From Betaproteobacteria bacterium (lineage in GTDB: Bacteria; Pseudomonadota; Gammaproteobacteria; Burkholderiales; Ga0077523), in the NCBI GenBank assembly GCA_025350245.1, contig JANXYG010000004.1:45082-109081 (forward strand): 64,000 nucleotides of DNA. Direction: 5' to 3'. Both the position numbers and the translations under genes were made by a program. The stretch's first letter is position 1. Each line of letters opens with the position of its first letter. The notes below the pieces were generated by a model, which did no database searches, was not told the DNA's origin, and saw nothing but the letters and a program-made list of their open reading frames with translations. Positions 43,694 through 53,325 of this stretch are shown here, piece after piece.

Positions 43694-46600
43694 TTAGCGT
43701 GTGTCCGACGGGGTACGCCAGTAGATCCGGGAGCGCTTGCTCGAGATGGGAGGGCGCACCTCCTGTCCCGACAGGGGAGAGCTTGCCGTGTTGGCGCCGC
43801 GCTGTATGGCGCCCACCAGCACCGTCTTGGGTTTTCCATTGACGGTGACGGTCCCGGCCACTGGCGTCGGCGGCAGGCCTCCGCCGACGAATATGCCTGA
43901 CCTTGCCCCTCCACATGTGGCCGCCACACCGATCGATCCCGATCCGTTGAGCAGATTGACGAAATAGCCCCTCGCCTCGCCCAATGCGGTCGAGCATGCC
44001 GCGGAATTGGGGAGCGGTCGATTCGTGCTGAACGTGGTCATTCCGCCGATGATCAACGCGGAGGTCACGGTCTGTTCGCCGGTTCCGTTGGCTGTCAGGT
44101 CCATGTACCAACCGTAGTTGCCAGCACCAGGAAGAACGCCTGCGGTCTGGCAGTTCACCTGGGTCGCGTCCGAGTAGTTGAGCATCCTGTCGCCGTCGAG
44201 ATCCACGTCATCGTTCCGCGACGGACTGTCGAGGTACACATAGAATCGATTCACGACCGGCGTGGTGTAGGGATAGCTCGCCGCCAGTGGATGTTCGCGA
44301 TCGCCGGATCCGATTGCCACGTAAACCGAGCCCCGGTACGGCAAGACCGCCGGTGCGAAGAGGAACTTCCGCACCTGTCCGTGCGTATGGGCAACCTTCG
44401 TGATGCTCCAGTACAGCGGCCCGCGAGCGGTGAAGTTGTTCGCCGGGTCCGCGAAATCGATGCGGTACAGATTCCCGCCGGTGTCCGCCACATATGCCGC
44501 ATCTACAGTGCCGTCGAGGTTGATGTCGACCAACGCCACATCCGAGGCGACACTCCGATCCGTCGAGAATGACTTCACGACGGTGCCGCTGCCCGCGTCG
44601 AGGACATACACCACGGCTCCCTTGGGGCTCGAGCAGGTCGATGTCGCGCTGTCGGTATCCTCACAGGTGTCGTATCCACCACCCACGATCACCACCGGGG
44701 CTGAACTGGAGTAACCCGTGAGGAATGCCGGGCTCGGGGTCGACCAGGTTTGTCCGATGCCGGACATGTTGCTGGTGCACCCGGCGTCGCTGCGTTGGCT
44801 GGGGCAACCAACCTTCCACTTGAAGCGCGGGCTCGCCGGCGTGCTCACGTCGAACGCATACAACATCCGTCCGCCTCGCCGCATTGCCGGATAGATCCAG
44901 ATGCTGGAGTTGTCGGCATTCTGGTACAGGCCGGTCGACCCGTCGAAAAAGAAATCCTTCGGTGTCGTTCCGGCGACCGATATTCCGCCGGGCGGGGTCG
45001 GTGATGGCGTCTGGATCAAAGGCGTATTGTCGAGAAGACGCTGGAAAGCACCATAGCTCTCCGGCGCCACGAACGCCCATTTTTCTTGGCCGGTGTTCGC
45101 ATCGACAGCGCGGTATGCACCGTCTCCTGCGCCGTAGAAGATCACGACGCCATTGGTGCCACCGTAGTCGACCGGCAACGGGCGGGAGTGAACGACGTCC
45201 CCGTGAATCGAGGGTCGTGCGCTGGCGGAGGGTGTACCGGCCACTTCGCCGGTCACATCCAGGCCGCGAATGAAGTTCAGGATGTTGTTGTTGACGGTGG
45301 AATTGACGGACAGGCCCGTGACGTTGGCTGCCGTGAAATCGACCAGCGCATTGCTGCTCGACAAGGTCTTGACCGTGCGACTGGTCTGCTGCCGCAGCAT
45401 TTCAGCGGCCCCGCCTTTTTCCACCGTGGGGCCGTCCGGCAGGTCGGAATAGGTGCCGGTCGTGCCGCACAAGCCTTTAGCGAATTTGGTGTCGTCTCCG
45501 GCCGTCTGCCAGGCGGTACCTGCCGTCGTGGCCTGCGTGATGAAGATGCGGCTTTGACTATTGGCGGTGTCATACCAGTAGCTTCCGGAATCGGTGGTCC
45601 ACCAGCTGGTCGCGCACGGCGTGATGAAGCCCGTGGTCGAGCTCACTGCCTGGTTGCCATTGACGTCGGCAAGATCCGTATAGCCGTTGAATACACCGAA
45701 CTGGTAACGCTTGAGATTCCCGAACCATCTCGGGTGATCGGTGGCGTCCGGCCGGAACATCCCGATGTAGACCTGATTATCGTTTTGCGCGCGGTTGGTT
45801 GCGGAGATTGGCAGCGAAGCCGAGGCAAAGGTCGAATTGACCGCCAGGATTTCCCCGAAAATGGACTGGAGTGCAGTGATGATCGCCTGCTCGTTGGTTG
45901 CCGTGAAATACTTGCCGCCACCGGCGCGGGCCATGCTGGCCAGCAGCCCGCTTTGCAGGGCGTTGGGTTGATCGTGGTAGACATCGATCGTGTAGGTGGC
46001 GACGGTCTGCGAGCTTGGGCCGAGAACCCCCGAAACCGGGATGCCGTTCTGATAGAGAAAGCGTGCCCATTCGTCGGCGTTCAGGCGCTGCGTATCCGTG
46101 GCAAAAGTGCCGGTCGGTGTTGTTACCGTCGCCAGGCTGTTGCCGATGACCTGGTAGCGCGCACCGGAGGGGCAGCTCACCGTGGTGGTATCGGTGGCGC
46201 TGAAGCTGCAACTGTCGTAGGTCGAGCTCGCATTCGGACACTGCGACGCATAGTCCGTCGGCGTTCCGGACGGGGCGGTCCTGTAGCAGGCCGTCGAGTA
46301 GCCCAGGTTGGTGGAATTCGTCTGGGTGCCCTGGATGTACTGGGGGAGCTTCAATTCGCTGGTGGCGCCCCCTAGACTGGCCAATGCCGTGGTGTTGGCG
46401 TTGTCATCCGAGGCCGGGCCGCTCGCATTCGGATTGCCGATGAAGATGATGTAGTTGTTCGCGCAACCCGTGTCGACGGAGAGCGGCGACTTGAATTGTG
46501 AGAACGTTGTCGTGTAGCCACGCGTATCCGCCAGGCTTGCGACCACGTCAGCGCCGTTGGCGAATGGCCTCGCCCCCGCAAAATAGTTGTACGCGTCATA

Positions 46601-47095
46601 CATCAGGTTGCCGTACGCCGCGTTGGAATTCCGCTTCTCGTTCGGCGAATTGACGTTGTTGAAGATCGTCGTCAGCGTGCTCGAGAAGTTTGCACGGTTG
46701 GTTGCTGCCGCCGTCCCTTGCGTTTGGCCGACCGGCGAGATTGCATACCGTACATAGCCCCCGTTGTCGGTGGCGGGTCCGCCGGTCACGAACTCGAGCA
46801 GGCCGATATTGATGCTCCCGGGGAGGCTCTGGATCACGGTCTTGATGGCGTCGGCCTCCGCCTGGCCTTGCTGGATCCCGCCCGGCCAATGTTGATTCTG
46901 GCGCGCCCAGTTGGAGGTGTTGTCGAGCACGATCAGGACATTGGGCGCGGCGCCCGCCGTGTTCTGGGCATTGAAGATGTCGATGTCCATCGACCTCGCC
47001 GGCATACCGGAAAGCGCCACGATCGCGCCCGCCAGGAGCGCCAGGTGGTGCATGGATCGTCCAAGGCTGCGTCGTTCGATGCAAGGTAGGCTCAT
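43694..47095 (-). CDS. pilY1: PilY1-type pilus tip adhesin / biogenesis protein
   Basis: 1133 residues. AGGAG lies before ATG 47095. A signal peptide (MHHLALLAGAIVALSGMPARS part) is followed by a von Willebrand-like region with NVLIVLDNTSNW. The C-terminal half is the PilY1 beta-propeller: WTLFVAPE-type motif seen as GAGDGAYRAVDANTGQEKWAFVAPESY, and the calcium site DINLDGTVDAAYVAD (DxNxDGxxD). PilY1 sits at the pilus tip and controls extension/retraction and adhesion. It is the last gene of the minor pilin operon. The end of the protein (SRIYWRTP) is typical. Confidence 0.95.
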   Translation of the reverse strand: MSLPCIERRSLGRSMHHLALLAGAIVALSGMPARSMDIDIFNAQNTAGAAPNVLIVLDNTSNWARQNQHWPGGIQQGQAEADAIKTVIQSLPGSINIGLLEFVTGGPATDNGGYVRYAISPVGQTQGTAAATNRANFSSTLTTIFNNVNSPNEKRNSNAAYGNLMYDAYNYFAGARPFANGADVVASLADTRGYTTTFSQFKSPLSVDTGCANNYIIFIGNPNASGPASDDNANTTALASLGGATSELKLPQYIQGTQTNSTNLGYSTACYRTAPSGTPTDYASQCPNASSTYDSCSFSATDTTTVSCPSGARYQVIGNSLATVTTPTGTFATDTQRLNADEWARFLYQNGIPVSGVLGPSSQTVATYTIDVYHDQPNALQSGLLASMARAGGGKYFTATNEQAIITALQSIFGEILAVNSTFASASLPISATNRAQNDNQVYIGMFRPDATDHPRWFGNLKRYQFGVFNGYTDLADVNGNQAVSSTTGFITPCATSWWTTDSGSYWYDTANSQSRIFITQATTAGTAWQTAGDDTKFAKGLCGTTGTYSDLPDGPTVEKGGAAEMLRQQTSRTVKTLSSSNALVDFTAANVTGLSVNSTVNNNILNFIRGLDVTGEVAGTPSASARPSIHGDVVHSRPLPVDYGGTNGVVIFYGAGDGAYRAVDANTGQEKWAFVAPESYGAFQRLLDNTPLIQTPSPTPPGGISVAGTTPKDFFFDGSTGLYQNADNSSIWIYPAMRRGGRMLYAFDVSTPASPRFKWKVGCPSQRSDAGCTSNMSGIGQTWSTPSPAFLTGYSSSAPVVIVGGGYDTCEDTDSATSTCSSPKGAVVYVLDAGSGTVVKSFSTDRSVASDVALVDINLDGTVDAAYVADTGGNLYRIDFADPANNFTARGPLYWSITKVAHTHGQVRKFLFAPAVLPYRGSVYVAIGSGDREHPLAASYPYTTPVVNRFYVYLDSPSRNDDVDLDGDRMLNYSDATQVNCQTAGVLPGAGNYGWYMDLTANGTGEQTVTSALIIGGMTTFSTNRPLPNSAACSTALGEARGYFVNLLNGSGSIGVAATCGGARSGIFVGGGLPPTPVAGTVTVNGKPKTVLVGAIQRGANTASSPLSGQEVRPPISSKRSRIYWRTPSDTR

Positions 47096-47131
47096 CGTGT
47101 TCTCCTGGATGTCAGATCGTGGTCGGCGAGG

Positions 47132-47728
47132 TCACGGACAGTTCGACGCCATATCGGTGGCGGCGATTTTTACAGACGCGCCCTGGGCCACCGATACCGT
47201 GGTATTCGTGGCGGTGTCCACCGCCTGTGCGTTGATTTCCCAGGTGGAGTTTGCGCAGAGGGAGTTGGCGTTCGTGTTCGCATTAACGACACCGAACGTC
47301 TGTTGCGTCTGCACGGAGCAGGCGAGATCTTCCGCATTGGTGAAGTTGAGCTGGCTCACCAGAATCGGTACTGCTACGACGCAGGTGGGTTGCGGCGTCA
47401 ATGACACCGTGAAGTCGTTCTGCCCGTCGCCGTTGCTGTCGACACAAAGCTTGTTCGAACCGCCTGTGCTGCAATTGCCGGCGGGAATGGCGGCTGCGGG
47501 ATTGATCGTGAAGTTGGCGGAATGGACGACGGTCTCGATGGCCAACTGCGCGGCGTCGATGCCTTCGTTCTTGTGCTGACTGTTGGCCACGATGACCGTC
47601 TGGTCGGTGCCAAGATGCAATGCCGTGATGGCCAGCAAGGTCATCAGCATCAGGATGACCAGGCTGAACATGAGGACAAACCCGGCCTGGGCGGAAGGGG
47701 GCCTCAAAAGCTGTTCTGTGCTTTTCAT
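47132..47728 (-). CDS. pilX: Minor pilin assembly protein PilX
   Basis: 198 residues. The N-terminus QAGFVLMFSLVILMLMTLLAITALHLG is the PilX_N signature: a short leader, then a hydrophobic helix without the usual Glu5. The rest is a small periplasmic domain rich in Asn and Thr with several Cys. Together with PilV, PilW and FimT it forms the priming complex at the pilus base and tip. Start overlaps the pilW stop (ATGA). Confidence 0.9.
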   Translation of the reverse strand: MKSTEQLLRPPSAQAGFVLMFSLVILMLMTLLAITALHLGTDQTVIVANSQHKNEGIDAAQLAIETVVHSANFTINPAAAIPAGNCSTGGSNKLCVDSNGDGQNDFTVSLTPQPTCVVAVPILVSQLNFTNAEDLACSVQTQQTFGVVNANTNANSLCANSTWEINAQAVDTATNTTVSVAQGASVKIAATDMASNCP

Positions 47729-48804
47729 TCGAGTCTTCCGGCGACGTTGTTCAAGCGGGTCACCGTGGTGTACGCATGGCGCTTGTAGGCGTCAGCGTAT
47801 GGACCGAACGAGTTGTCGGTGCCATCGGCCTTGAGGCCGAGAACGTAGGTTCTGGTGTCCGTGAAGCCACCGGATGTCGCGCTGTTGCGCGCCAGTGCGT
47901 GAACCTTGACAGCCGTCACCTGCCGCCAGGCCGCCGCCGTGGCGGGATTTGCCACATATGAATCCGGCGCGCCGTCGCCATTGGTGTCGAGGCCGTATTC
48001 GATCTGCAATTGATCGATCCCCGCCACGAGGGGGGCGATCGTGAATTGCCCGGATCGAAGCTCTGCGACCTTCAAGGTCGGGATGGCGTCTCCCGATTGA
48101 TTGTTGTTCGCGACGAAATAGATGCGCGCGATGAAGGTCCTCTGGACCGCAGGTGTCACACAGTCTTTCTTCGCCAGGAAGGTCGGCGGCGCGGCCGATC
48201 CAGTGACAGCCGGATTGCTCGAAATGAACTGGTTGCTGTCGGTGCCGATCAGGAATCGCGTGGCGGCTGTGAGTGAACTCAGCTGGGTTCGACAAAGCGT
48301 CGTCTGGAAATAGGTATTTGCACCAGTGTCGAACGCATCACATCCGGTGCCGCCCGCGACGCACGTGCTGGCACGGCGCAGGACAAGGACATCGGACCCG
48401 GTGCGACGATCCGTCAGCAATGCGGAGACGCCGGAGGGCAGGCTGGTGCCGTTGTCGTAGCCCTGGATCGGCAATGGCATTGCGGCAGCCAGGCTGACCG
48501 CATCGGTGGCTGACGGATCGGGGACCGTGGCTGGGGTGGGTAGCGAACCCGGATTGAATTCGCCGTAGTAGCCGGCCAGGCGAAGGTCCTCGAGCAGCAA
48601 CTGGGTCGCGTAGCGCCCGTTCTCGATCTGTTCGCTGGTCTTCTCGGTTTCTCGCCGCACGCGATTGTTGTTGACGAACAGCACCGTGACGGTCGCGATC
48701 ACCATCAGCCCCAGGGTCATGCCGATCATCATTTCGACGAGGGAAAGGCCTGCCACCTGCGACGGTAGCGGCCGATCGTGCCTGGCCAGGTTTCGCGTGT
48801 TCAT
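47725..48804 (-). CDS. pilW: Minor pilin PilW
   Basis: 359 residues. The prepilin cleavage site is in AGLSLVEMMIGMTLGLMVIATV (Gly before Leu, Glu5). A large C-terminal domain is typical of PilW, containing DLRLAGYYGEFNPG and a pair of Cys around CVAGGTGC. Between pilV and pilX in the usual order. Confidence 0.95.
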   Translation of the reverse strand: MNTRNLARHDRPLPSQVAGLSLVEMMIGMTLGLMVIATVTVLFVNNNRVRRETEKTSEQIENGRYATQLLLEDLRLAGYYGEFNPGSLPTPATVPDPSATDAVSLAAAMPLPIQGYDNGTSLPSGVSALLTDRRTGSDVLVLRRASTCVAGGTGCDAFDTGANTYFQTTLCRTQLSSLTAATRFLIGTDSNQFISSNPAVTGSAAPPTFLAKKDCVTPAVQRTFIARIYFVANNNQSGDAIPTLKVAELRSGQFTIAPLVAGIDQLQIEYGLDTNGDGAPDSYVANPATAAAWRQVTAVKVHALARNSATSGGFTDTRTYVLGLKADGTDNSFGPYADAYKRHAYTTVTRLNNVAGRLE

Positions 48805-48807
48805 GTC

Positions 48808-49371
48808 TCAATTGGCCAGGTTCGCGACCGCGACGATGCTCGCGATGGTCCGGCGAAAGCCATCCCGGCCGTACAGGTTCTGGCCGCAGGCCAGACTCGG
48901 TGGCTGGAATTCGGCCATTCCTTGCCAGGCGACGGAGATACGGATCACCGTCGGATTGGTCGCCAGTTGCTCAATGCAACCGCGGGCGCCGAGCATGGCG
49001 CCCATCGAGGCGCCGGACCCGGCTTGCTGCTCGGAAGTGCCCTTCAGTTCAAGACTCCATTCGCAGAGGTCCTGGGGCACACCGTTCAACCCTGCGCACG
49101 AGGTTCCTTGCGAGTCACCGGTGCCCAAGGGGGCGGTCGTCACGTAGTTGGCGGCGTTGGCGCGATTGGCGCTGACGCGGTTTGCCATCTCCTGGATCAG
49201 CAGGATCCCCTGCGCTCGCTGGAAGGACTCGGTGGTGTAACTCTGCGTCTTGGCCTGGAGGCCGGCAAGCCCGAGCAGGCCGAAAGCCAGGATGACGATG
49301 GTGATCAGCACTTCGAGCAGGCTGAACCCGGCCTGGTTCGCCATCGATGCTGGGGTGAGAAAGTGCTTCAT
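48808..49371 (-). CDS. pilV: Minor pilin PilV
   Basis: 187 residues from ATG 49371. The prepilin motif is QAGFSLLEVLITIVILAFGLLGLAGLQ, with Glu5. The region QGILLIQEMANRVSANRANA is typical of PilV. Stop is 3 nt before the pilW start. Part of the pilus-priming complex. Confidence 0.94.
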   Translation of the reverse strand: MKHFLTPASMANQAGFSLLEVLITIVILAFGLLGLAGLQAKTQSYTTESFQRAQGILLIQEMANRVSANRANAANYVTTAPLGTGDSQGTSCAGLNGVPQDLCEWSLELKGTSEQQAGSGASMGAMLGARGCIEQLATNPTVIRISVAWQGMAEFQPPSLACGQNLYGRDGFRRTIASIVAVANLAN

Positions 49372-49384
49372 GCGAAACCCGAAT

Positions 49385-49846
49385 TCAACAACCGGAGCTT
49401 GTGATCGTGGGCACGCCCGAGAGCGTGATCTGGACGCAACGCATTTCGGTCGAGTCGACAGAAGTGAGCCTGAACATGGCGTCGGCCGTGTCGCTGACTC
49501 GTCCGCTACCGCGGAAGACGACGGATCCCGGGCCGGTGATGGTGACCGAGGACAACGCACCGTAGGTGGAAACATTGTTGCCGTTGTCCGGATTCACGAC
49601 CTTCCAGCCGGCATTCCACTGGCCTGTGAGGACGGGGGACACCGAGACGTTCGCGTTTCGCTTGAGTGCTTCGGCGCGGGTCAGCATTAACGACGACTGC
49701 AGCCGCGCCGCCGCCGCTCGCACATTCTGGCTCGCGGAGAGGTGCCGCAGTGAAGGTACCCCGACCGCCGCGAGTGTCGATGCCACGACGACGACGATCA
49801 TCGTCTCGATCATCGTGAATCCTGCCTGTGCCTCGAGTTTTTTCAT
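49385..49846 (-). CDS. fimT: FimT/FimU-type minor pilin (GspH family)
   Basis: 153 residues. Prepilin motif QAGFTMIETMIVVVVASTLAAVGVPSL with Glu5; GspH domain pattern LQSSLMLTRAEALKRN is characteristic. Members start the minor pilin complex and in some species bind DNA for uptake. It lies 4 nt after pilE and 13 nt before pilV. Confidence 0.93.
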   Translation of the reverse strand: MKKLEAQAGFTMIETMIVVVVASTLAAVGVPSLRHLSASQNVRAAAARLQSSLMLTRAEALKRNANVSVSPVLTGQWNAGWKVVNPDNGNNVSTYGALSSVTITGPGSVVFRGSGRVSDTADAMFRLTSVDSTEMRCVQITLSGVPTITSSGC

Positions 49847-49850
49847 GATG

Positions 49851-50240
49851 TCACCACCGATTGGAGGGGGTCTTGGCGCCCGAGCTGTCTATGGTCAGAT
49901 CGCCATCGGACACCTGCGCCCCGACGGCGGTCGCCGTGATCGTGAATGTTGGAGGTGTTGCCGCCGTGGCAACTTGAACGGTGTAGAAGCTGGACAGACT
50001 GGCGGGCAACGGGTCGTTGAGGGTCGCCACGTCGGTCGCGTAGGCGCGGCTGTCGGTGAAGTACTGCTGCTGCCTCTGGACCAGATCCATGAGAAACGCC
50101 TGGGCATCGGCCCGACGGCCCTTGCGGATGTGGCTCTGGTAGGAACCGAAGGCGACAGCGGCCAGAACGCCGATCACCACGATGGTGACCAACAGTTCGA
50201 CGAGAGAAAATCCGGTGCTGCGATGATTTGTGATGCGCAT
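49851..50240 (-). CDS. pilE: PilE-like type IV minor pilin
   Basis: 129 residues. Start ATG 50240 has GGAGGG 8 nt upstream; an ATG at 50255 overlaps that site and is less likely. The prepilin motif is STGFSLVELLVTIVVIGVLAAVAFGSYQ. The segment RKGRRADAQAFLMDLVQRQQQYFTD is diagnostic of the PilE minor pilins that travel with fimT-pilVWXY1. It is the first gene of the operon. Confidence 0.94.
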   Translation of the reverse strand: MRITNHRSTGFSLVELLVTIVVIGVLAAVAFGSYQSHIRKGRRADAQAFLMDLVQRQQQYFTDSRAYATDVATLNDPLPASLSSFYTVQVATAATPPTFTITATAVGAQVSDGDLTIDSSGAKTPSNRW

Positions 50241-50332
50241 GGGTATGCCCTCCATTACGCTTTGGTTGACGGCGGCTGACCGGGCATCTTTAGGGTTCGC
50301 GTAGTCGATCGGCGACGAGCGGCAGGGCGGCG

Positions 50333-50489
50333 GTGACCTCGGTGCTCGCCTGGACATTCTGTTCCGGTGCAGTCGCTGGCAACATCAACGGCAACTTTGG
50401 CAATGAACTTGCCGAGGTGGCTGCTTTGGCCGGCCCCGGTTTCTGGCCTTGTTGGTGTCGGCTTCATGGCGCGTCGTCGCAAGAGCTGA
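50333..50489 (+). pseudogene. PEP-CTERM tail remnant, frameshifted
   Basis: The plus strand carries the end of a PEP-CTERM-like gene. One frame gives AGNINGNFGNELAEVAALAG PGF in two parts; after a frameshift near 50450 another frame gives LVGVGFMARRRKS and TGA (50487-50489), the usual GVGxxARRRK ending. A strong terminator follows. The proline after Glu in the PEP motif is not seen. The protein body is missing. Confidence 0.5.
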
Positions 50490-50512
50490 TCGTTTCAGTC
50501 TCGAAAATGCAA

Positions 50513-50545
50513 ACGGCCCGGAGATTTCCGGGCCATTTGTTTTTC
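50513..50545. terminator. Strong hairpin terminator
   Basis: GGCCCGGA (50515-50522) and TCCGGGCC (50527-50534), loop GATT, flanked by AAA and TTTGTTTTT. It follows the PEP-CTERM tail remnant and could also end a transcript from the minus strand. Confidence 0.85.
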
Positions 50546-50654
50546 TGGTCTTCAACCAGAGCGATCCTGCGAAATCGAGCAAAGCAACCGGACAGCGCCT
50601 CCGCGTACGGGTGTCCGCACACGAGATGAAAGCTCGCTCCAGTTCCTTGCCTGG

Positions 50655-50729
50655 TGGTGGGCGGTACTGGGATCGAACCAGTGACCCCTGCCGTGTGAAG
50701 GCAGTGCTCTACCGCTGAGCTAACCGCCC
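50655..50729 (-). tRNA. tRNA-Val (CAC)
   Basis: A 75-nt tRNA on the minus strand: acceptor GGGCGGT pairs with ACCGCCC, D-arm AGCTCAGCGGTAGAGC, anticodon loop TTCACAC giving CAC, T-arm CACTGGTTCGATCCCAGT variant, encoded ACCA end. Confidence 0.95.
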
Positions 50730-50836
50730 GAGAAAAGCAACCCGAATTAGATCACGAGGCCGACGACAGGGTCAAACTGGTCGGGTGGGCGGCTACAATC
50801 CTGCTCTTGCCCCCAGCCGTGTTGCCGCCCCGAACA

Positions 50837-52243
50837 ATGTCCGTCATCCGCACCCGTTTTGCCCCCAGCCCCACCGGTTATCTGCATGTCGGCGGCGCCC
50901 GTACCGCCTTGTTCTCCTGGGCCTTCGCGCGGCGGCATGGCGGCACCTTCGTGCTGCGGATCGAGGACACCGACACCGAGCGGTCGACCGTGGCATCGAC
51001 CCAGGCCATCCTCGATGCCATGACGTGGCTCGGGCTCGACTATGACGAAGGGCCGTTCTATCAGATGCAGCGGCTGGATCGATATCGCGAGGTCTGCGAC
51101 CAGCTGGTGCGTGATGGCAAGGCCTATCGTTGCTATTCCTCGAAGGAAGAGTTGGACGAGATGCGCGAGCAGCAGCGCGCTCGCGGTGAGAAGCCGCGCT
51201 ACGACGGGCGCTGGCGGCCGGAGAACGCCGTGGGCAAGGTGCCGCCGGCCGGTGTGCAGCCGATCGTGCGCTTCCGCAACCCGGACGATGGCGTGGTGGT
51301 GTGGGACGATCTGGTGAAGGGCGAGATCAGCTTCGCCAACGCCGAACTCGACGATCTCGTGATCATGCGGGCCGACGGCGTGCCCACCTACAACTTCGGC
51401 GTCGTGGTCGACGACTGGGATATGGCCATGACCCACGTGATCCGCGGCGACGACCACGTCAACAACACGCCGCGGCAGATCAACATCTACCGCGCACTGG
51501 GGGCCGAGGTCCCGCGTTTCGGCCACGTGCCGATGATCCTCGGGCAGGACGGCGAACGGCTGTCGAAGCGTCACGGGGCGGTGAGCGTGATGCAGTATCT
51601 GGAAGAGGGCTATCTGCCCGAGGCCTTCTGCAACTACTTCGCGCGCCTGGGCTGGTCGCATGGCGACGAAGAAGTATTCTCGATCGCACAATTTGTCGAG
51701 TGGTTCGACCTCGCCCACATCAGTCGCAGCCCGGCCCGCTTCGACCCCGAGAAGCTGAGGTGGATCAACTCGCAGTACCTCAAGGTGGCGGATGATTCGC
51801 GACTCGCCGCGCTGGCCGAGCCATTCCTGCGGCAGGACGGCTGCGATCCCTCCACCGGGCCACCCCTGGAGCGCGTGGTGCGCCTGCTCAAGGAGCGCGC
51901 GGGAACCGTGGTCGAACTCGCGGATGCCGCCGTGTATTTCTATCGCCCGCTCGTGCCCTCGGAGGCGCTGCGGGAACAGCACTACGGCCCCGGCCTGGGT
52001 GTGATGATCGATGCATTGATGGATCGGTTCGGCAGTATCGACTGGAACCGTACCGCCATCGCCGACGCCATGAAGCAGGTGGTGGTCGCCCACGGCTCCA
52101 AGATGCCCCGGCTGGCCATGCCGCTGCGGGTGATCACCACCGGCGAGGCGCATACCCCGGCGATTGACGCAGTGCTCGAATTGCTCGGTCGCGAGGAAAC
52201 CCGCATCCGCGTCGGGCGCGAGCGTGCGCGGCTTCCGACCTGA
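50837..52243 (+). CDS. gltX: Glutamyl-tRNA synthetase
   Basis: 468 residues. The class I HIGH motif is [19 protein letters not shown] and the KMSKS equivalent is [25 protein letters not shown] and YRCYCS-type ([14 protein letters not shown]) segments are typical. It charges tRNA-Glu; fittingly, a tRNA-Glu gene lies 165 nt downstream. ATG 50837 gives the usual [14 protein letters not shown] start. Confidence 0.98.
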   Translation: MSVIRTRFAPSPTGYLHVGGARTALFSWAFARRHGGTFVLRIEDTDTERSTVASTQAILDAMTWLGLDYDEGPFYQMQRLDRYREVCDQLVRDGKAYRCYSSKEELDEMREQQRARGEKPRYDGRWRPENAVGKVPPAGVQPIVRFRNPDDGVVVWDDLVKGEISFANAELDDLVIMRADGVPTYNFGVVVDDWDMAMTHVIRGDDHVNNTPRQINIYRALGAEVPRFGHVPMILGQDGERLSKRHGAVSVMQYLEEGYLPEAFCNYFARLGWSHGDEEVFSIAQFVEWFDLAHISRSPARFDPEKLRWINSQYLKVADDSRLAALAEPFLRQDGCDPSTGPPLERVVRLLKERAGTVVELADAAVYFYRPLVPSEALREQHYGPGLGVMIDALMDRFGSIDWNRTAIADAMKQVVVAHGSKMPRLAMPLRVITTGEAHTPAIDAVLELLGREETRIRVGRERARLPT

Positions 52244-52249
52244 TCGGGG

Positions 52250-52278
52250 TTTACACCAGGGGGCGCGCTACCTATAAT
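52250..52278 (+). promoter_or_regulatory. Promoter of tRNA-Ala/tRNA-Glu
   Basis: -35 TTTACA (52250-52255), 17-nt spacer, -10 TATAAT (52273-52278), followed by a GC-rich discriminator (TCGCGCC) typical of stringently controlled stable RNA promoters. Confidence 0.85.
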
Positions 52279-52293
52279 TCGCGCCTCGTTCGG

Positions 52294-52369
<76 letters not shown>

Positions 52370-52407
52370 ACCTGATCCGGACGTGTCAGTTCATCAGCAG
52401 TGACGAA

Positions 52408-52483
52408 GTCCCCATCGTCTAGAGGCCTAGGACATCGCCCTTTCACGGCGGTAACCGGGGTTCGAATCCCCGTGGGGACGCCA
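52408..52483 (+). tRNA. tRNA-Glu (UUC)
   Basis: A 76-nt tRNA: acceptor GTCCCCA pairs with TGGGGAC, anticodon loop CTTTCAC giving TTC, T-arm CCGGGGTTCGAATCCCCGT, encoded GCCA end. It lies 38 nt after tRNA-Ala under the same promoter. Confidence 0.97.
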
Positions 52484-53110
52484 TATGAATCAACGGTTTG
52501 CGCCAATCATCAGGCGGCGCGCCGTTGGTTTACCAAACGGTTACCAAGCGGCGCGGGTTGTACCACCCGCATCGCCGTTTCGACCGCAAAATCGTCGAGT
52601 CCCTGATTTGTACGTGCGGGCTGCCTGTGGGCTGCCTGTGGGCTGAGCGTGCGATAACGGCGTCGAGTGTGCTCGACTCCCACTCAGTCAGGGAGAACTT
52701 GAGCGATACCACGCGCGCGGTCGCTTAATTCTGGCTTGGTGGATCGAGGGTGTCCGATGTGCCCGGTGAGGTTCGCACTCAATCCGGACTACACAGCGCA
52801 TCCCTACGTTTGGTCGTGATGCGCTGGGAGCGGACAACGAAACAGCGAACCGCCGGGCGGCCGGACAATCAACTTCCACGATGTGGGACGGCACCGCAGC
52901 CTGGGCCGATGCGCCACGCCCCAAATTTGCGCCGCGAACCTGGACGGCGACAGCGACTGGTGCGTCCAGGACCGCAGAGCGACCATGATGGGCCAGAGGA
53001 GGGTAGTCAGTGGAACCCCGCCGGTTCCCGCCACGGATCAGACCTTGAGGAGGCTAGCCATGACCTCGCCGTCCATCGCCGGTTGATCGCCCCAGCCCCG
53101 GGGCGATCCA
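52484..53110. other. Region without recognised gene; short tandem repeat
   Basis: No frame here reads like a conserved protein. An 11-bp unit GGGCTGCCTGT is repeated 2.5 times at 52618-52645. The stretch begins at the 3' end of tRNA-Glu, a common integration point, but no integrase or clear copy of the tRNA end was found. Confidence 0.5.
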
Positions 53111-53263
53111 TTGACGCCGCCCGACTGGAATGAGGAGAAGGAGCGCCAGTTGCGCGCAAGGGTCAAGCGGGTAAACGCACGCTACGCGAAGCTGTACTCA
53201 TCCAGTTCCTTGCATCAAGCCAGAGCAGCGAAAGACCCGGACTACTGGAAGACGCTCCCATGA
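53111..53263 (+). CDS. Candidate 50-residue hypothetical protein
   Basis: TTG 53111 to TGA 53263. The peptide (LTPPDWNEEKERQLRARVKR, then VNARYAKLYSSS, ending DPDYWKTLP) has a natural-looking charged helix composition, unlike the neighbouring open frames. There is no good ribosome site, so it may be the end of a broken gene. Its last codon overlaps direct repeat copy A. No family recognised. Confidence 0.35.
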   Translation: MTPPDWNEEKERQLRARVKRVNARYAKLYSSSSLHQARAAKDPDYWKTLP

Positions 53264-53292
53264 ACACATTTTCCCCAGGTGATGCCGTTGTC
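53259..53292. repeat. 34-bp direct repeat, copy A (before toxin-antitoxin module)
   Basis: Starts CATGAACACATTTTCCC and ends TGATGCCGTTGTC. Copy B lies at 53984-54017 with 4 mismatches in 34. The two copies bracket the toxin-antitoxin pair. Confidence 0.9.
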
Positions 53293-53300
53293 GCATCGAT

Positions 53301-53319
53301 GTAGCCTCTGGGCTACAAT
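53301..53319 (+). promoter_or_regulatory. Operator palindrome and -10 box of the toxin-antitoxin module
   Basis: GTAGCC-TCTG-GGCTAC (53301-53316) is a perfect inverted repeat. It overlaps a -10-like TACAAT (53314-53319). A palindromic operator over the promoter is usual for self-repressing toxin-antitoxin operons. Transcription would start at about 53326, at the apparent ATG. Confidence 0.55.
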
Positions 53320-53325
53320 CGGCAA

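Noticed and set aside
52750-53133. 127-codon plus-strand frame
   Set aside because: Composition is dominated by R, P, G and Q with no hydrophobic pattern; no ribosome site.
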